Assembly: GCA_945865355.1 (NCBI GenBank)
Contig: CAMBDN010000061.1
Span: forward strand, 1 to 11,884
Source: Legionella genomosp. 1
Lineage (GTDB): Bacteria; Pseudomonadota; Gammaproteobacteria; Legionellales; Legionellaceae
Reading direction: 5' to 3'
DNA: 11,884 bases
Shown here: in pieces, positions 1 to 7,563 of the stretch
Layout of the letters: each line of letters opens with the position of its first letter
Numbering within the stretch: position 1 is the stretch's first letter
Position numbers and translations under genes: made by a program
Notes under the pieces: generated by a model
What the model was told of the DNA's origin: nothing
Database searches by the model: none
What the model saw: the letters and a program-made list of their open reading frames with translations, nothing else

Positions 1-1070
1 ATCGTATCCGTTATCGCCAAGATGGGTTACTAAGTGAAGTCGCAAGCCCTCCCGTGAATCTCTCTGCACGTATTTCAGCTCGCATCAAGGTCATGTCAAG
101 CCTTGATATCTCCGAAAGACGTACGCCCCAAGACGGGCGTTTTAAAATGAAGCTATCACGCACACGAACCATTGATTTTCGGGTGAGCACTTGCCCTACG
201 ACTGCTGGTGAAAAAATAGTGATGCGGATATTAGATCCAGCCGCTGCAAAACTAGGTATTGAGGCTCTTGGGTTTAGCCCGATACAAAAAACTCATTTTA
301 TACGGGCTATTAGTCGCCCACAGGGCATGATACTCGTTACGGGCCCAACAGGTAGTGGTAAAACAGTTACCTTATATACCGCGTTGAATATTCTAAATAC
401 CATTGAAAAGAACATTTGTACGGCAGAAGATCCTGTTGAAATTAAAGTTCCTGGGATTAATCAAGTCAATATTAATCTCAAAGCCGGGCTAACATTTTCT
501 GGAGCACTTCGATCATTTTTACGACAAGATCCCGACATTATCATGGTGGGTGAGATACGCGACTTAGAAACAGCTGAAATCGCTGTTAAGGCTGCACAAA
601 CGGGGCATTTGGTTTTATCAACATTACATACTAACAGCGCTACAGAAACACTGACTAGAATGGTTAACATGGGAATTCCTTCTTTCAATATCGCAAGTTC
701 AGTCAGCTTAATTATTGCTCAGCGACTGGTCAGGCGATTATGCGAATCCTGTAAGTCTATTCGTGACGATGTTACGCCACAAAGTTTAATCGAACTGGGG
801 TTTTCCGAAGAAAGCGCTCAAACGATGAAAACTTATAAAGCAAATAGCTGCAATCAATGTTCAAATGGATATCGTGGACGAATTGGCCTATTTGAAGTGG
901 TACCGATGACAAAAAGTCTTGGTCAACTGATCATGTCAGGGGGAACGTCTCTCGATCTCCTTAAGCAAGCACAAATGGATGGTATGCTAACCATTTATCA
1001 AGCCGGCCTCGAAAGGATCAAATCAGGTGATACGACCATTGAGGAGGTCAATCGGGTAACCGTTGACTAG
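1..1070 (+). CDS. pilB: PilB, type IV pilus extension ATPase (5'-truncated by window edge)
   Basis: Cytoplasmic hexameric ATPase that powers pilin polymerisation at the base of the type IV pilus. The frame is open to the left edge (first full codon at base 3, reading RIRYRQDGLLSEV), so the GTG at 54 is not the real start and the N-terminal domain lies outside the window. What remains is the C-terminal GspE/PilB ATPase domain. Numbered from the GTG at 54, it has Walker A GPTGSGKT at 97-104, Asp-box residues around AEDPVEI at 124-130, Walker B IIMVGEIRD at 162-170 and the His box STLHTNSA at 189-196. It also has a CxxC...CxxC zinc site at C230, C233, C266 and C269, which is typical of PilB/GspE and absent from the retraction ATPase PilT. 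The stop is 5 bp before pilC. All key residues are intact. Confidence 0.97.
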   Translation, partial: RIRYRQDGLLSEVASPPVNLSARISARIKVMSSLDISERRTPQDGRFKMKLSRTRTIDFRVSTCPTTAGEKIVMRILDPAAAKLGIEALGFSPIQKTHFIRAISRPQGMILVTGPTGSGKTVTLYTALNILNTIEKNICTAEDPVEIKVPGINQVNINLKAGLTFSGALRSFLRQDPDIIMVGEIRDLETAEIAVKAAQTGHLVLSTLHTNSATETLTRMVNMGIPSFNIASSVSLIIAQRLVRRLCESCKSIRDDVTPQSLIELGFSEESAQTMKTYKANSCNQCSNGYRGRIGLFEVVPMTKSLGQLIMSGGTSLDLLKQAQMDGMLTIYQAGLERIKSGDTTIEEVNRVTVD

Positions 1071-1075
1071 CAACC

Positions 1076-2296
1076 ATGGACAAAAAATCTGACGTACTCA
1101 TTAATTTTCACTGGGAGGGTATTAGCAGCGCAGGCCAACTGATAGAAGGCGAGATTGAAGCCAGAAATATCGCTTTTGCAAAATCGGAACTACGAAAAAA
1201 AGGTGTAACCGTTAAAAAAATTGCTAAAAAGAGAACGTCTTTCTTCGATAGAAAAAACAAAAAAATTACTCAGGGGGATATAACCACCTTCAGCCGGCAA
1301 ATGGCAACCATGATTGAAGCGGGCATTCCCATCATTCAATCGTTTGATATCGTCGCTAAAGGGCAATCAAATAAACGGATGAAAGATCTTATTGAGAGCA
1401 TTAAGACCGACGTTGAATCGGGCTCTACACTCGCAGAGGCCTTAAGCAAATTTCCGGTATTTTTTAATGATTTATTCTGTAACTTAGTCGACGCTGGAGA
1501 GAAATCAGGATCGTTAGACATCATGTTAGATAAAGTTGCCACCTACAAAGAAAAAGTTGAAACAATTAAGAAGAAAATAAAGAAAGCGCTGGCTTATCCG
1601 ATGGCAGTAATGGTTGTCGCTTTTCTCGTTACCGCAGGACTACTTATTTTTGTGGTACCCCAATTTGAATCCCTGTTCAAAGGTTTTGGCGCACAACTAC
1701 CTGCTTTTACTGAAGCGATTGTACAATTATCTAAAGTTTTTCAACACTATTGGTATTTGATATTTTCGGCAGTTTTTGGCGCTATTTATAGCTTTATATA
1801 TGCACTCCAACACTCACCTAACTTTGCCCAAGCGATTGACAGATCGTTATTAAAAATGCCGGTGATTGGCACGATTCTTGTTCAAGCAGCAATTGCTCGC
1901 TTTACTCGTACATTATCAATCACTTTTGCAGCGGGGCTCCCCTTGGTTGAGGCATTAAATGCTGTTGCTGGGGCCACAGGAAATATTATTTTTAGTAATG
2001 CAACATTCAAAATTCAAGACGAAATTTCAAGTGGACAACAAATGCATATTGCCATGGAAAGCACTAAATTATTCCCTGGTATGGTGGTTCAAATGGTCGC
2101 TATTGGTGAGGAGTCAGGTACATTGGAGAAGATGCTTAGTAAAGTGGCCGATTTTTATGAAGAGGCGGTTGATAATTCTGTCGATGCATTAAGTAGTTTA
2201 TTGGAGCCAGTGATCATGACTATATTGGGTGTATTAGTTGGTGGCTTGGTTATTGCGATGTATTTACCCATCTTCAAACTTGGATCGGTGGTGTGA
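1076..2296 (+). CDS. pilC: PilC, type IV pilus inner-membrane platform protein
   Basis: Polytopic inner-membrane protein that couples the PilB motor to pilin assembly. It is 406 aa, the usual family length. Two T2SS_F domains are visible, at about 72-194 (starting FSRQMATMIEAGIPI) and about 274-397 (starting RFTRTLSITFAAGLPL), each with the conserved pattern F-x-R-x-x-x-x-x-x-x-A-G-x-P. Hydrophobic membrane segments lie at about 173-195, 226-243 and 378-397. The N-terminal ~65 residues are basic and cytoplasmic. The ATG at 1076 is the only reasonable start, because an in-frame stop lies 12 bp upstream. There is no good Shine-Dalgarno at normal distance. A GGAGG lies about 30 bp upstream inside pilB, so translation is probably coupled to pilB. 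The stop overlaps the pilD start. Confidence 0.96.
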   Translation: MDKKSDVLINFHWEGISSAGQLIEGEIEARNIAFAKSELRKKGVTVKKIAKKRTSFFDRKNKKITQGDITTFSRQMATMIEAGIPIIQSFDIVAKGQSNKRMKDLIESIKTDVESGSTLAEALSKFPVFFNDLFCNLVDAGEKSGSLDIMLDKVATYKEKVETIKKKIKKALAYPMAVMVVAFLVTAGLLIFVVPQFESLFKGFGAQLPAFTEAIVQLSKVFQHYWYLIFSAVFGAIYSFIYALQHSPNFAQAIDRSLLKMPVIGTILVQAAIARFTRTLSITFAAGLPLVEALNAVAGATGNIIFSNATFKIQDEISSGQQMHIAMESTKLFPGMVVQMVAIGEESGTLEKMLSKVADFYEEAVDNSVDALSSLLEPVIMTILGVLVGGLVIAMYLPIFKLGSVV

Positions 2297-3165
2297 TGAT
2301 GAGTAATATTCTTGAATTAATTTTGTTGTCTCCAATTGTAGCTTATGTCTTTTTTGGCTTAGCATGTCTAGCTATTGGTAGCCTACTCAATGTTATTATT
2401 TACCGATTACCATTAATGCTACAAGCTGAATGGTCATCACAATGCCACAATTTACTTCACATACCTGAGCAGGAAGCACCAAAAATCAATCTATTTTACC
2501 CCCGCTCTTTCTGCACGAGTTGTAACAACATGATACCGTTTTGGCATAATATACCTATTTTGAGTTACCTTATTTTAAGGGGTCGCTGTAAACACTGTCA
2601 CCAACACATTTCTTTATGCTATCCCCTTGTGGAAGGGCTTTGCCTTTTCCTATCATTATTCGCCGCCTTTAATTATGGCTTTCATTTGTCTTTGGTTTTC
2701 GTTTTACTCTACATTTGGTTACTCATCTGCTTGTTTGTCATAGATCTTAAACATCAACTATTACCAGATAGCTTAACTTTGAGCTTATTATGGTTAGGCT
2801 TAATTGCAAATACTCAAGGCGAATTTACTACCTTACCCGATGCGGTATTAAGTGCTGCTGGCGCTTACTTAGGCTTGTGGCTATTTATTAAATTATTTTA
2901 TTTATTAACCGGTAAGATTGGCATGGGAGAAGGTGATTTTAAATTATTTGCAGCCTTTGGCGCATGGTTTGGTTGGAGCCAATTGCCCCTAATTCTACTT
3001 GTATCCTCTTTCACAGGCGCTATTACCGGCATTATCTATTTAAAAATATCAAGACAAACGAGAGAGACGCCTATCCCTTTCGGACCATTTTTATGTGTTG
3101 CGGGCTTTATTTCACTCTTTTATGGTTCAGCTATTAATCAATGGTATATGCGTTTATATCTTTAG
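2296..3165 (+). CDS. pilD: PilD, type IV prepilin peptidase / N-methyltransferase
   Basis: Integral-membrane aspartic peptidase (family A24) that cleaves the leader peptide of type IV prepilins and type II secretion pseudopilins and methylates the new N-terminus. From the ATG at 2296 it is 289 aa, the typical length. The N-terminal methylase/zinc region has CxxC pairs at C73/C76 and C98/C101 around FWHNIPILSYLILRGRC. The catalytic aspartates are D150 in VIDLKHQLLPD and D214 in GMGEGD. About eight hydrophobic segments are visible. The first ATG overlaps the pilC TGA by one base (TGATG), which indicates translational coupling. GTG 2293 and ATG 2299 are alternative in-frame starts. In many gammaproteobacteria coaE follows pilD; here a convergent gene of unknown function follows instead. 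Confidence 0.96.
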   Translation: MMSNILELILLSPIVAYVFFGLACLAIGSLLNVIIYRLPLMLQAEWSSQCHNLLHIPEQEAPKINLFYPRSFCTSCNNMIPFWHNIPILSYLILRGRCKHCHQHISLCYPLVEGLCLFLSLFAAFNYGFHLSLVFVLLYIWLLICLFVIDLKHQLLPDSLTLSLLWLGLIANTQGEFTTLPDAVLSAAGAYLGLWLFIKLFYLLTGKIGMGEGDFKLFAAFGAWFGWSQLPLILLVSSFTGAITGIIYLKISRQTRETPIPFGPFLCVAGFISLFYGSAINQWYMRLYL

Positions 3166-3224
3166 TATGAACCAACCCTGAATTGGACGTTACGATTTTA
3201 CCAAATTGGTATATCCATCAACCA

Positions 3225-4835
3225 TTAATGCCAACTCTTAAAATAATTATTTGTGCTACTTGACTGAACATCTGCAGCCTCGAAGGCTGACGCTGAATCC
3301 ACGATAATAGGTGACTTTTTAGCTACTGAATAGAGTATATAAGGACTATCCGAGTACTTCGTTGCAACATCATCAACGCCTGCCCGCACTCCTGCACCAA
3401 CGGGCGTCTCATTTGTGATATCTACAGAAAAATCGCTTTTAGATGCGCTTTTTTTTGGATCGGTGATGCTAAAGGTGGAATTCAAGTCATCGGGTAATGT
3501 TTGTTTCATTTGTTCAGCAAATTTTGAAGCAGCAAGTACCGAAATGATCCCACTGAGCTTAACGTTGGCTTCCTGATGAACGAGATCGCGTTTTGCAAAC
3601 ATCAATCTATCCAATGGTGAAACAGTTATCCTGCCCTCATTCACCAGGAGTACTGGTTTTATAAAGGCCTCGGCCATAAATTCTGAGTCTGATTCAACCA
3701 ACGTAATCAGTAAATTAGCCAATGGTCCAACATCAAGTTGATGATTTATAGCTGCGATTAAAGCCTGCATCAGGAGCGTCACTCCATTGCTAGTGACCCG
3801 TAGGGTGAACTCCCCTGTACTAATTTCCTCCGTCATAGCAGCTATCAATTGGTCGGAGTATTTTATAAATAATTGCTGTAGCATTAACGTCAATTTATCA
3901 ATAACTTCGTTGTTTTTTGATATATATGCTGCAGACACAAGACTGGTTAGTATGATATGTAGGGAAGAGAAGCCCTGGAACTCGCCTGAATGGGCTACTT
4001 TAAATAATGCACTTGTTAAAAGCGCCGGATCTTGTGTTTGAATCATTCGACTCAATAATGTACAAATAATATTAACTGCAGGGGGATTGTCCTTAACCAC
4101 ATCTTTTAGCACTGTAGCAAGCATGTAAAGCGTATGCTTCCCTTTAAGCAAAGGACCACCATGTAGCTCTTCTATTATAACTGAGCATGAATCATCCGGT
4201 AATTGAGCCATTGAGCGCTCGAGCAATTGAGCAAGCATTAGCGTTTGCGGCTGATTATCAAGACGTACTGCTGCTTGTTTTAACGCTTGTGCCAAAACAT
4301 ATAGAGCATTTTTACCTTTTTCTTTACCATCGATACAGTTCGCGACAAGAGACATCGCCAAGGGTTTTCTTGCCCGCTCTAATAAATAAGACATGGCCGC
4401 GTTGATAGCGATAATAGCCGTATTATTTTGTTCAAGAAATGTAGCAAGATACAACTCCCTCATCCAAACATAGGCCGTGTTTTGACCTTTAAAAGCACCA
4501 AACTCAATTGTTCTACCTAACATTTCAATCAATCCATCAGGATTTTTAGCTGCAAGTAAATAAATAACTTGTCCAATGCGTAGAGCTGCCTTTTCGTTCA
4601 TTGTGCTTACTGAACAATGTAAACCTTGAGTGAGCCAATATAATACAGAGCTATTTACTAACGATTCTGGTAAAGCGTTACTAATAAATTCTTCGAGTTG
4701 AATGGCTAAATCATTTATATTATCAAGATCAATAGTGGGTAAATCTTCACCGATTTCAGCGACTAAAGAGGTTAATAGCACCCCCGGTAATAGCTGACCA
4801 TCAGACTTAGACTCGCTCAATGACTTATTACGCAC
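3225..4835 (-). CDS. Uncharacterised alpha-solenoid repeat protein, candidate Dot/Icm effector
   Basis: Function not recognised. The 536-aa product has no signal peptide or membrane segment and looks almost entirely helical. Six degenerate repeats of about 57 residues run from about residue 55 to 398. The repeated signature is roughly G-x-F/K-K-G-x-N-x-L-Y-x-L-x-x-x-L. Clear copies are GAFKGQNTAYVW (113), DGKEKGKNALYVL (169), GPLLKGKHTLYML (227) and GEFQGFSSLHII (284). Weaker copies are NSSVLYWL (61) and GEFTLRVTSNGVTLL (341). The last ~80 residues are rich in Ser, Thr and Asp and look disordered. The start is GTG 4835, supported by a strong AGGAGG 5 bp upstream. It is the last of three co-directional genes, 53 bp after the 250-aa gene. 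The repeat solenoid, polar tail and PmrA-type element at the head of the cluster suggest a type IV secreted effector. This is inference, and a scaffold protein is equally compatible with the sequence. Confidence 0.88.
   Translation of the reverse strand: MRNKSLSESKSDGQLLPGVLLTSLVAEIGEDLPTIDLDNINDLAIQLEEFISNALPESLVNSSVLYWLTQGLHCSVSTMNEKAALRIGQVIYLLAAKNPDGLIEMLGRTIEFGAFKGQNTAYVWMRELYLATFLEQNNTAIIAINAAMSYLLERARKPLAMSLVANCIDGKEKGKNALYVLAQALKQAAVRLDNQPQTLMLAQLLERSMAQLPDDSCSVIIEELHGGPLLKGKHTLYMLATVLKDVVKDNPPAVNIICTLLSRMIQTQDPALLTSALFKVAHSGEFQGFSSLHIILTSLVSAAYISKNNEVIDKLTLMLQQLFIKYSDQLIAAMTEEISTGEFTLRVTSNGVTLLMQALIAAINHQLDVGPLANLLITLVESDSEFMAEAFIKPVLLVNEGRITVSPLDRLMFAKRDLVHQEANVKLSGIISVLAASKFAEQMKQTLPDDLNSTFSITDPKKSASKSDFSVDITNETPVGAGVRAGVDDVATKYSDSPYILYSVAKKSPIIVDSASAFEAADVQSSSTNNYFKSWH
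3642..4673 (-). repeat. Six tandem ~57-residue protein repeats
   Basis: This is the coding segment for residues ~55-398 of the 536-aa protein. The aligned aromatic or polar position after the conserved Leu falls at residues 66, 122, 179, 237, 293 and 353, a period of 56-58 with one 60-residue interval. The repeats are diverged at protein level and no near-identical DNA repeats are apparent, so the array is old and not a recent tandem expansion. Confidence 0.75.
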
Positions 4836-4840
4836 TATAG

Positions 4841-4846
4841 CCTCCT
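4841..4846 (-). promoter_or_regulatory. Strong Shine-Dalgarno fixing a GTG start
   Basis: On the minus strand the sequence reads AGGAGG, then CTATA, then GTG. This is a near-perfect anti-16S match 5 bp before the GTG at 4835. No in-frame ATG competes nearby, so GTG is taken as the start of the 536-aa solenoid gene. Confidence 0.8.
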
Positions 4847-4888
4847 ATAAAGGCAATTGTTGACCATCATTAACGCATGCCCTAGATA

Positions 4889-5641
4889 CTATGGGCTAGG
4901 TGAACCACCCATATCTAAGTTTGCTCTAGCAGCGAGTATATCATCGTCTAACGAACCTTGGAAATTAAACGTACTTATTATTGAAAGTAAACGCGGGTTG
5001 GTTTCTAAAAAATCAACCAAAGCACTAGCAACAGCCTCGTCCTCTGGAAAAATGACGAGTCTATTGTAAATACCGCTTATTATTTTATCACGCTCTGCTA
5101 TTTGCGCTTCAACAACATCCAAGTCATCTGATGAATCCAACTTACCCAATACATCAGCAAATTGAACTCTCTGAGCATTGACTTCTTCCGCCACAGGCTT
5201 TAGTGATTTAATACTATCGATGAAACTCGTTGCCAATCCTTTTTTGTCATTCGCAATCAAGCTAAGCAAAACGAGTTCACTCACTCGTTCTTTTGTCTCA
5301 ATGATGCTTTCATTAAGTACATCAGAAAAATTTGCTGCATTCAATATCATCGATAACGTTTCATCTGCTTCAGCAAGTTCCACCAATGCCCTCATCATTT
5401 CCGCATCCAATCCAATCATTACTGATTGTAAACAGGAATTAGCCTCTCTCTCTGTTATGACAATTTGCTTCACAACATCATGGAATTCATCATAAGAAGA
5501 GGATTGTTTTAGCATACTTTGGTAATGAATAATTTTTTTATTAAAATCATCTGCTTCTACTGCAAGTGCTTTTAAATCACCGATGACCCGAAGCAAACCC
5601 ACTCTTTTCCCGGCAGGTAAACTATCAATTAATTTGGGCAT
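4889..5641 (-). CDS. Uncharacterised helical protein built of two tandem ~120-residue repeats
   Basis: Function not recognised. The 250-aa product is acidic, predicted all-helical, soluble, and has no signal peptide. It is an internal duplication. Residues ~16-115 align with ~136-238. For example, DEFHDVV (51-57) matches DDLDVV (172-177), and ALVELAE...LSMILNAANF (85-105) matches ALVDFLE...LLSIISTFNF (207-227), followed by L-[DN]-[DE]-x-I in both. The offset is 120-122 residues with few gaps. The ATG at 5641 has GGAG 8 bp upstream (5650-5653). It lies 75 bp after the 600-aa-class gene and 53 bp before the solenoid gene, all on the minus strand, so it is probably the middle gene of an operon. 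It is probably a helical-bundle protein. Its role as an effector or effector partner is inferred only from context. Confidence 0.87.
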   Translation of the reverse strand: MPKLIDSLPAGKRVGLLRVIGDLKALAVEADDFNKKIIHYQSMLKQSSSYDEFHDVVKQIVITEREANSCLQSVMIGLDAEMMRALVELAEADETLSMILNAANFSDVLNESIIETKERVSELVLLSLIANDKKGLATSFIDSIKSLKPVAEEVNAQRVQFADVLGKLDSSDDLDVVEAQIAERDKIISGIYNRLVIFPEDEAVASALVDFLETNPRLLSIISTFNFQGSLDDDILAARANLDMGGSPSP

Positions 5642-5716
5642 TTAAGTATCTCCATTCGTTAGTACTTTATATTACGCTAATTTACAATACAGGTAACTGG
5701 AACAATTAACCCCGTA

Positions 5717-7510
5717 TCAACGCCCGAATTGCCTCCCCGGGGCTCCCATTAATGAATCAACGTCGATACCTGCGTCGCCTGCCCATTTTCTTGCCTCATC
5801 ATTATGAGCAATACCAGGTTCATGCCTTTTAGCGGCCAAAGCTAGCATTTGAGCCTTCGATTCATCAACTGAGGCCTTCAATCGAAGTGCCCAGTCAGGA
5901 ATTCCTGGATCGGCAATCCCAATTCCATCGTCCATCGTCTGCCTAGCCCTAATCACTTCATTGCTTGAACTATCTACTTGACGAGATGAAGCAATAGAAG
6001 AATTTAGACCTCGCGATGCACTACGTCGACGATACTCTAAAAGAGTTTCGTATTGCGATTTCAATTTCAAAAGTTTTTCTTGAACCCTTCTGCTCGCTTC
6101 TTCAGAACTTTGTTCGGGAGCTACTAATTCCACTCCAATAGCTGGCGCTGCCAACTCTGCCTCAATTGCTGCCCGAGCTTCATCATAATCCACTTTAAGT
6201 TCCTCGACACTCAAACGACAGGGCTCTTGCATTCTCCCGAACAGAGAGAGCTCAATCATATCACCGGTATTAAGCCGTTGTGCAGGATCACTGAAATACC
6301 GCTCTTCCTTGGACATTTCAACCCCAACTTGACTGGTCCAATCAAGATAATGCATTTCAAATTCGTGACAAATCTTTTCAATCTCTCCTCGTTTAAAATA
6401 TTTTCCTTCTATTTCACAACCGACAAACCCTTCCATATGTTGTCTAAATTCATGCGGTGTATAGCTCTTATTATCTTTTAAACGGTAGTGATTATGATTA
6501 TGTGATGATTCACTTTCATGCGTGTGCATTAATTTAATATGCACTGCGTTACTGCCGCGATAATACAAGTCACAACCTGCATCAACTTTTTTATGACAAA
6601 CGGCTGCCTGGTTGAACAATTCATCACGGAACGTCTGCGGATATTGATCCAAAGCACCAGGGGCCCAGAAATACCAAGTGAGACTGTGCCCTTTCACCTG
6701 AAGTGCAATTTCTATTTCTACTGTTTTGTTTTCTTGTTTTGTGAAATACACCGTACCTTTTGTCGAGCGACAGGTAACACCTGCTGCTTTCAGCTGCTCA
6801 TATTTCTCAGCATAAGCTACTTGTTCACCAGCACTAGCATGGGTTTGTAGCTCTTGAATAACATCAGCCCATTTAGAAAAATTAGCATTTGGATGAGTCC
6901 TCAATTCTTGCGCAGTATAGGACGAAACCATGGGTTGAATGTGTTTTATTGATAGTTTTCTAAAAAATGGCTGGTCAAATTTGACTAATTCCTTGATGTC
7001 CGCAAGGTCTGCAAACCAAGTATTTACCCGTCTAGATAACTGATTGAGTTCTGATATTAACGGCAAACGAAATGTCGCTGGTAATTTATCAATTATTTTT
7101 TGAGCTTCAGCGCGTTTGGCTTTATATTCACGTAACATGTCATCACCATCTGATGGCCGTGCGGCGAAACATCGTTCTGCTACTGCACTAACTTCCTGCA
7201 TTAATCGACTCGCATCCTTCTTTAATTCGTCACTCTTCTTCATCAGCGCAGTAACTTGACTATTTAACTCATGGCGCTTCTCTTTGGGCGCAACGTTGCG
7301 TATGTCTTTCAGTTTTAATTCCTGATCTGCCTTTAAAGAGAATGCCGTAATCACTTCATATTTTTTTTTGAATTGATTTAACAGGTCTCGTACGATCTCA
7401 ACATTGCTTTCTGCGACAAAATTTGTTTGCTGAATACTTTTGGAAAGTTTTTGCAGTTCACGGTAAGTATCTGCAAAAAGTGTTTTCGATATTGGCTCTG
7501 GCTTTGGCAT
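5717..7510 (-). CDS. Uncharacterised ~597-aa coiled-coil protein under a PmrA-type element, candidate Dot/Icm effector
   Basis: Not recognised. From ATG 7510 the product is 597 aa, soluble, with no signal peptide or membrane segment. Residues ~10-145 are charged and heptad-like (coiled coil). Residues ~240-330 look like a mixed alpha/beta domain (TVYFTKQ, VEIEIALQVKG, LTWYFWAP, AVHIKLM). A His-rich patch follows at ~329-341 (HTHESESSHNHNH), then Cys/His residues to ~390 that could bind metal. Another helical, Glu-rich segment spans ~430-500 (EQSSEEASRRVQEKLLKLK). The tail is polar, ends GRQFGR and has Phe at the third-last position. An in-frame GTG at 7519 would add three residues; neither start has a clear Shine-Dalgarno. 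It is the first gene of the minus-strand trio. A TATAAT box and a PmrA-type tandem element lie upstream. This upstream architecture is known for Dot/Icm effectors in Legionella, so an effector is the best guess. The biochemical activity is unknown. Confidence 0.88.
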   Translation of the reverse strand: MPKPEPISKTLFADTYRELQKLSKSIQQTNFVAESNVEIVRDLLNQFKKKYEVITAFSLKADQELKLKDIRNVAPKEKRHELNSQVTALMKKSDELKKDASRLMQEVSAVAERCFAARPSDGDDMLREYKAKRAEAQKIIDKLPATFRLPLISELNQLSRRVNTWFADLADIKELVKFDQPFFRKLSIKHIQPMVSSYTAQELRTHPNANFSKWADVIQELQTHASAGEQVAYAEKYEQLKAAGVTCRSTKGTVYFTKQENKTVEIEIALQVKGHSLTWYFWAPGALDQYPQTFRDELFNQAAVCHKKVDAGCDLYYRGSNAVHIKLMHTHESESSHNHNHYRLKDNKSYTPHEFRQHMEGFVGCEIEGKYFKRGEIEKICHEFEMHYLDWTSQVGVEMSKEERYFSDPAQRLNTGDMIELSLFGRMQEPCRLSVEELKVDYDEARAAIEAELAAPAIGVELVAPEQSSEEASRRVQEKLLKLKSQYETLLEYRRRSASRGLNSSIASSRQVDSSSNEVIRARQTMDDGIGIADPGIPDWALRLKASVDESKAQMLALAAKRHEPGIAHNDEARKWAGDAGIDVDSLMGAPGRQFGR

Positions 7511-7539
7511 ATTAGTCACATATAAAACATTTTGTTTAT

Positions 7540-7545
7540 ATTATA
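7540..7545 (-). promoter_or_regulatory. -10 box (TATAAT) of the minus-strand trio
   Basis: A perfect TATAAT on the minus strand, 29 bp before ATG 7510, which gives a 5' leader of about 20-25 nt. No TTGACA-like -35 lies at 16-18 bp. That position is occupied by the downstream half of the PmrA-type element, as expected for an activator-dependent promoter. Confidence 0.55.
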
Positions 7546-7563
7546 GACTTATTATGCATTGCT

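Noticed and set aside
1959..2192. Plus-strand 77-codon ORF inside pilC
   Set aside because: It is an out-of-frame shadow of the second T2SS_F domain, which is intact in the main frame.
3187..3236. Possible bidirectional terminator between pilD and the solenoid gene
   Set aside because: Only 4-5 bp imperfect pairings (for example TGGT...ACCA) without a T-run were found. TACCAA-A-TTGGTA has a one-base loop and cannot form a useful hairpin.
4881..4900. Inverted repeat CCTAG...CTAGG at the end of the 250-aa gene
   Set aside because: It is a 5-bp stem that overlaps the stop codon, with no T-tract. It is too weak to call a terminator or operator.
5178..5495. Plus-strand ORF of 105 codons inside the 250-aa gene
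   Set aside because: It is Ser-rich shadow translation opposite a gene with coherent internal repeats, with no independent signal.
6539..6850. Plus-strand ORF of 103 codons inside the coiled-coil gene
   Set aside because: It is antisense to a long, well-formed coding region, has low-complexity Cys/Phe-rich composition, no ribosome site and no recognisable domain.
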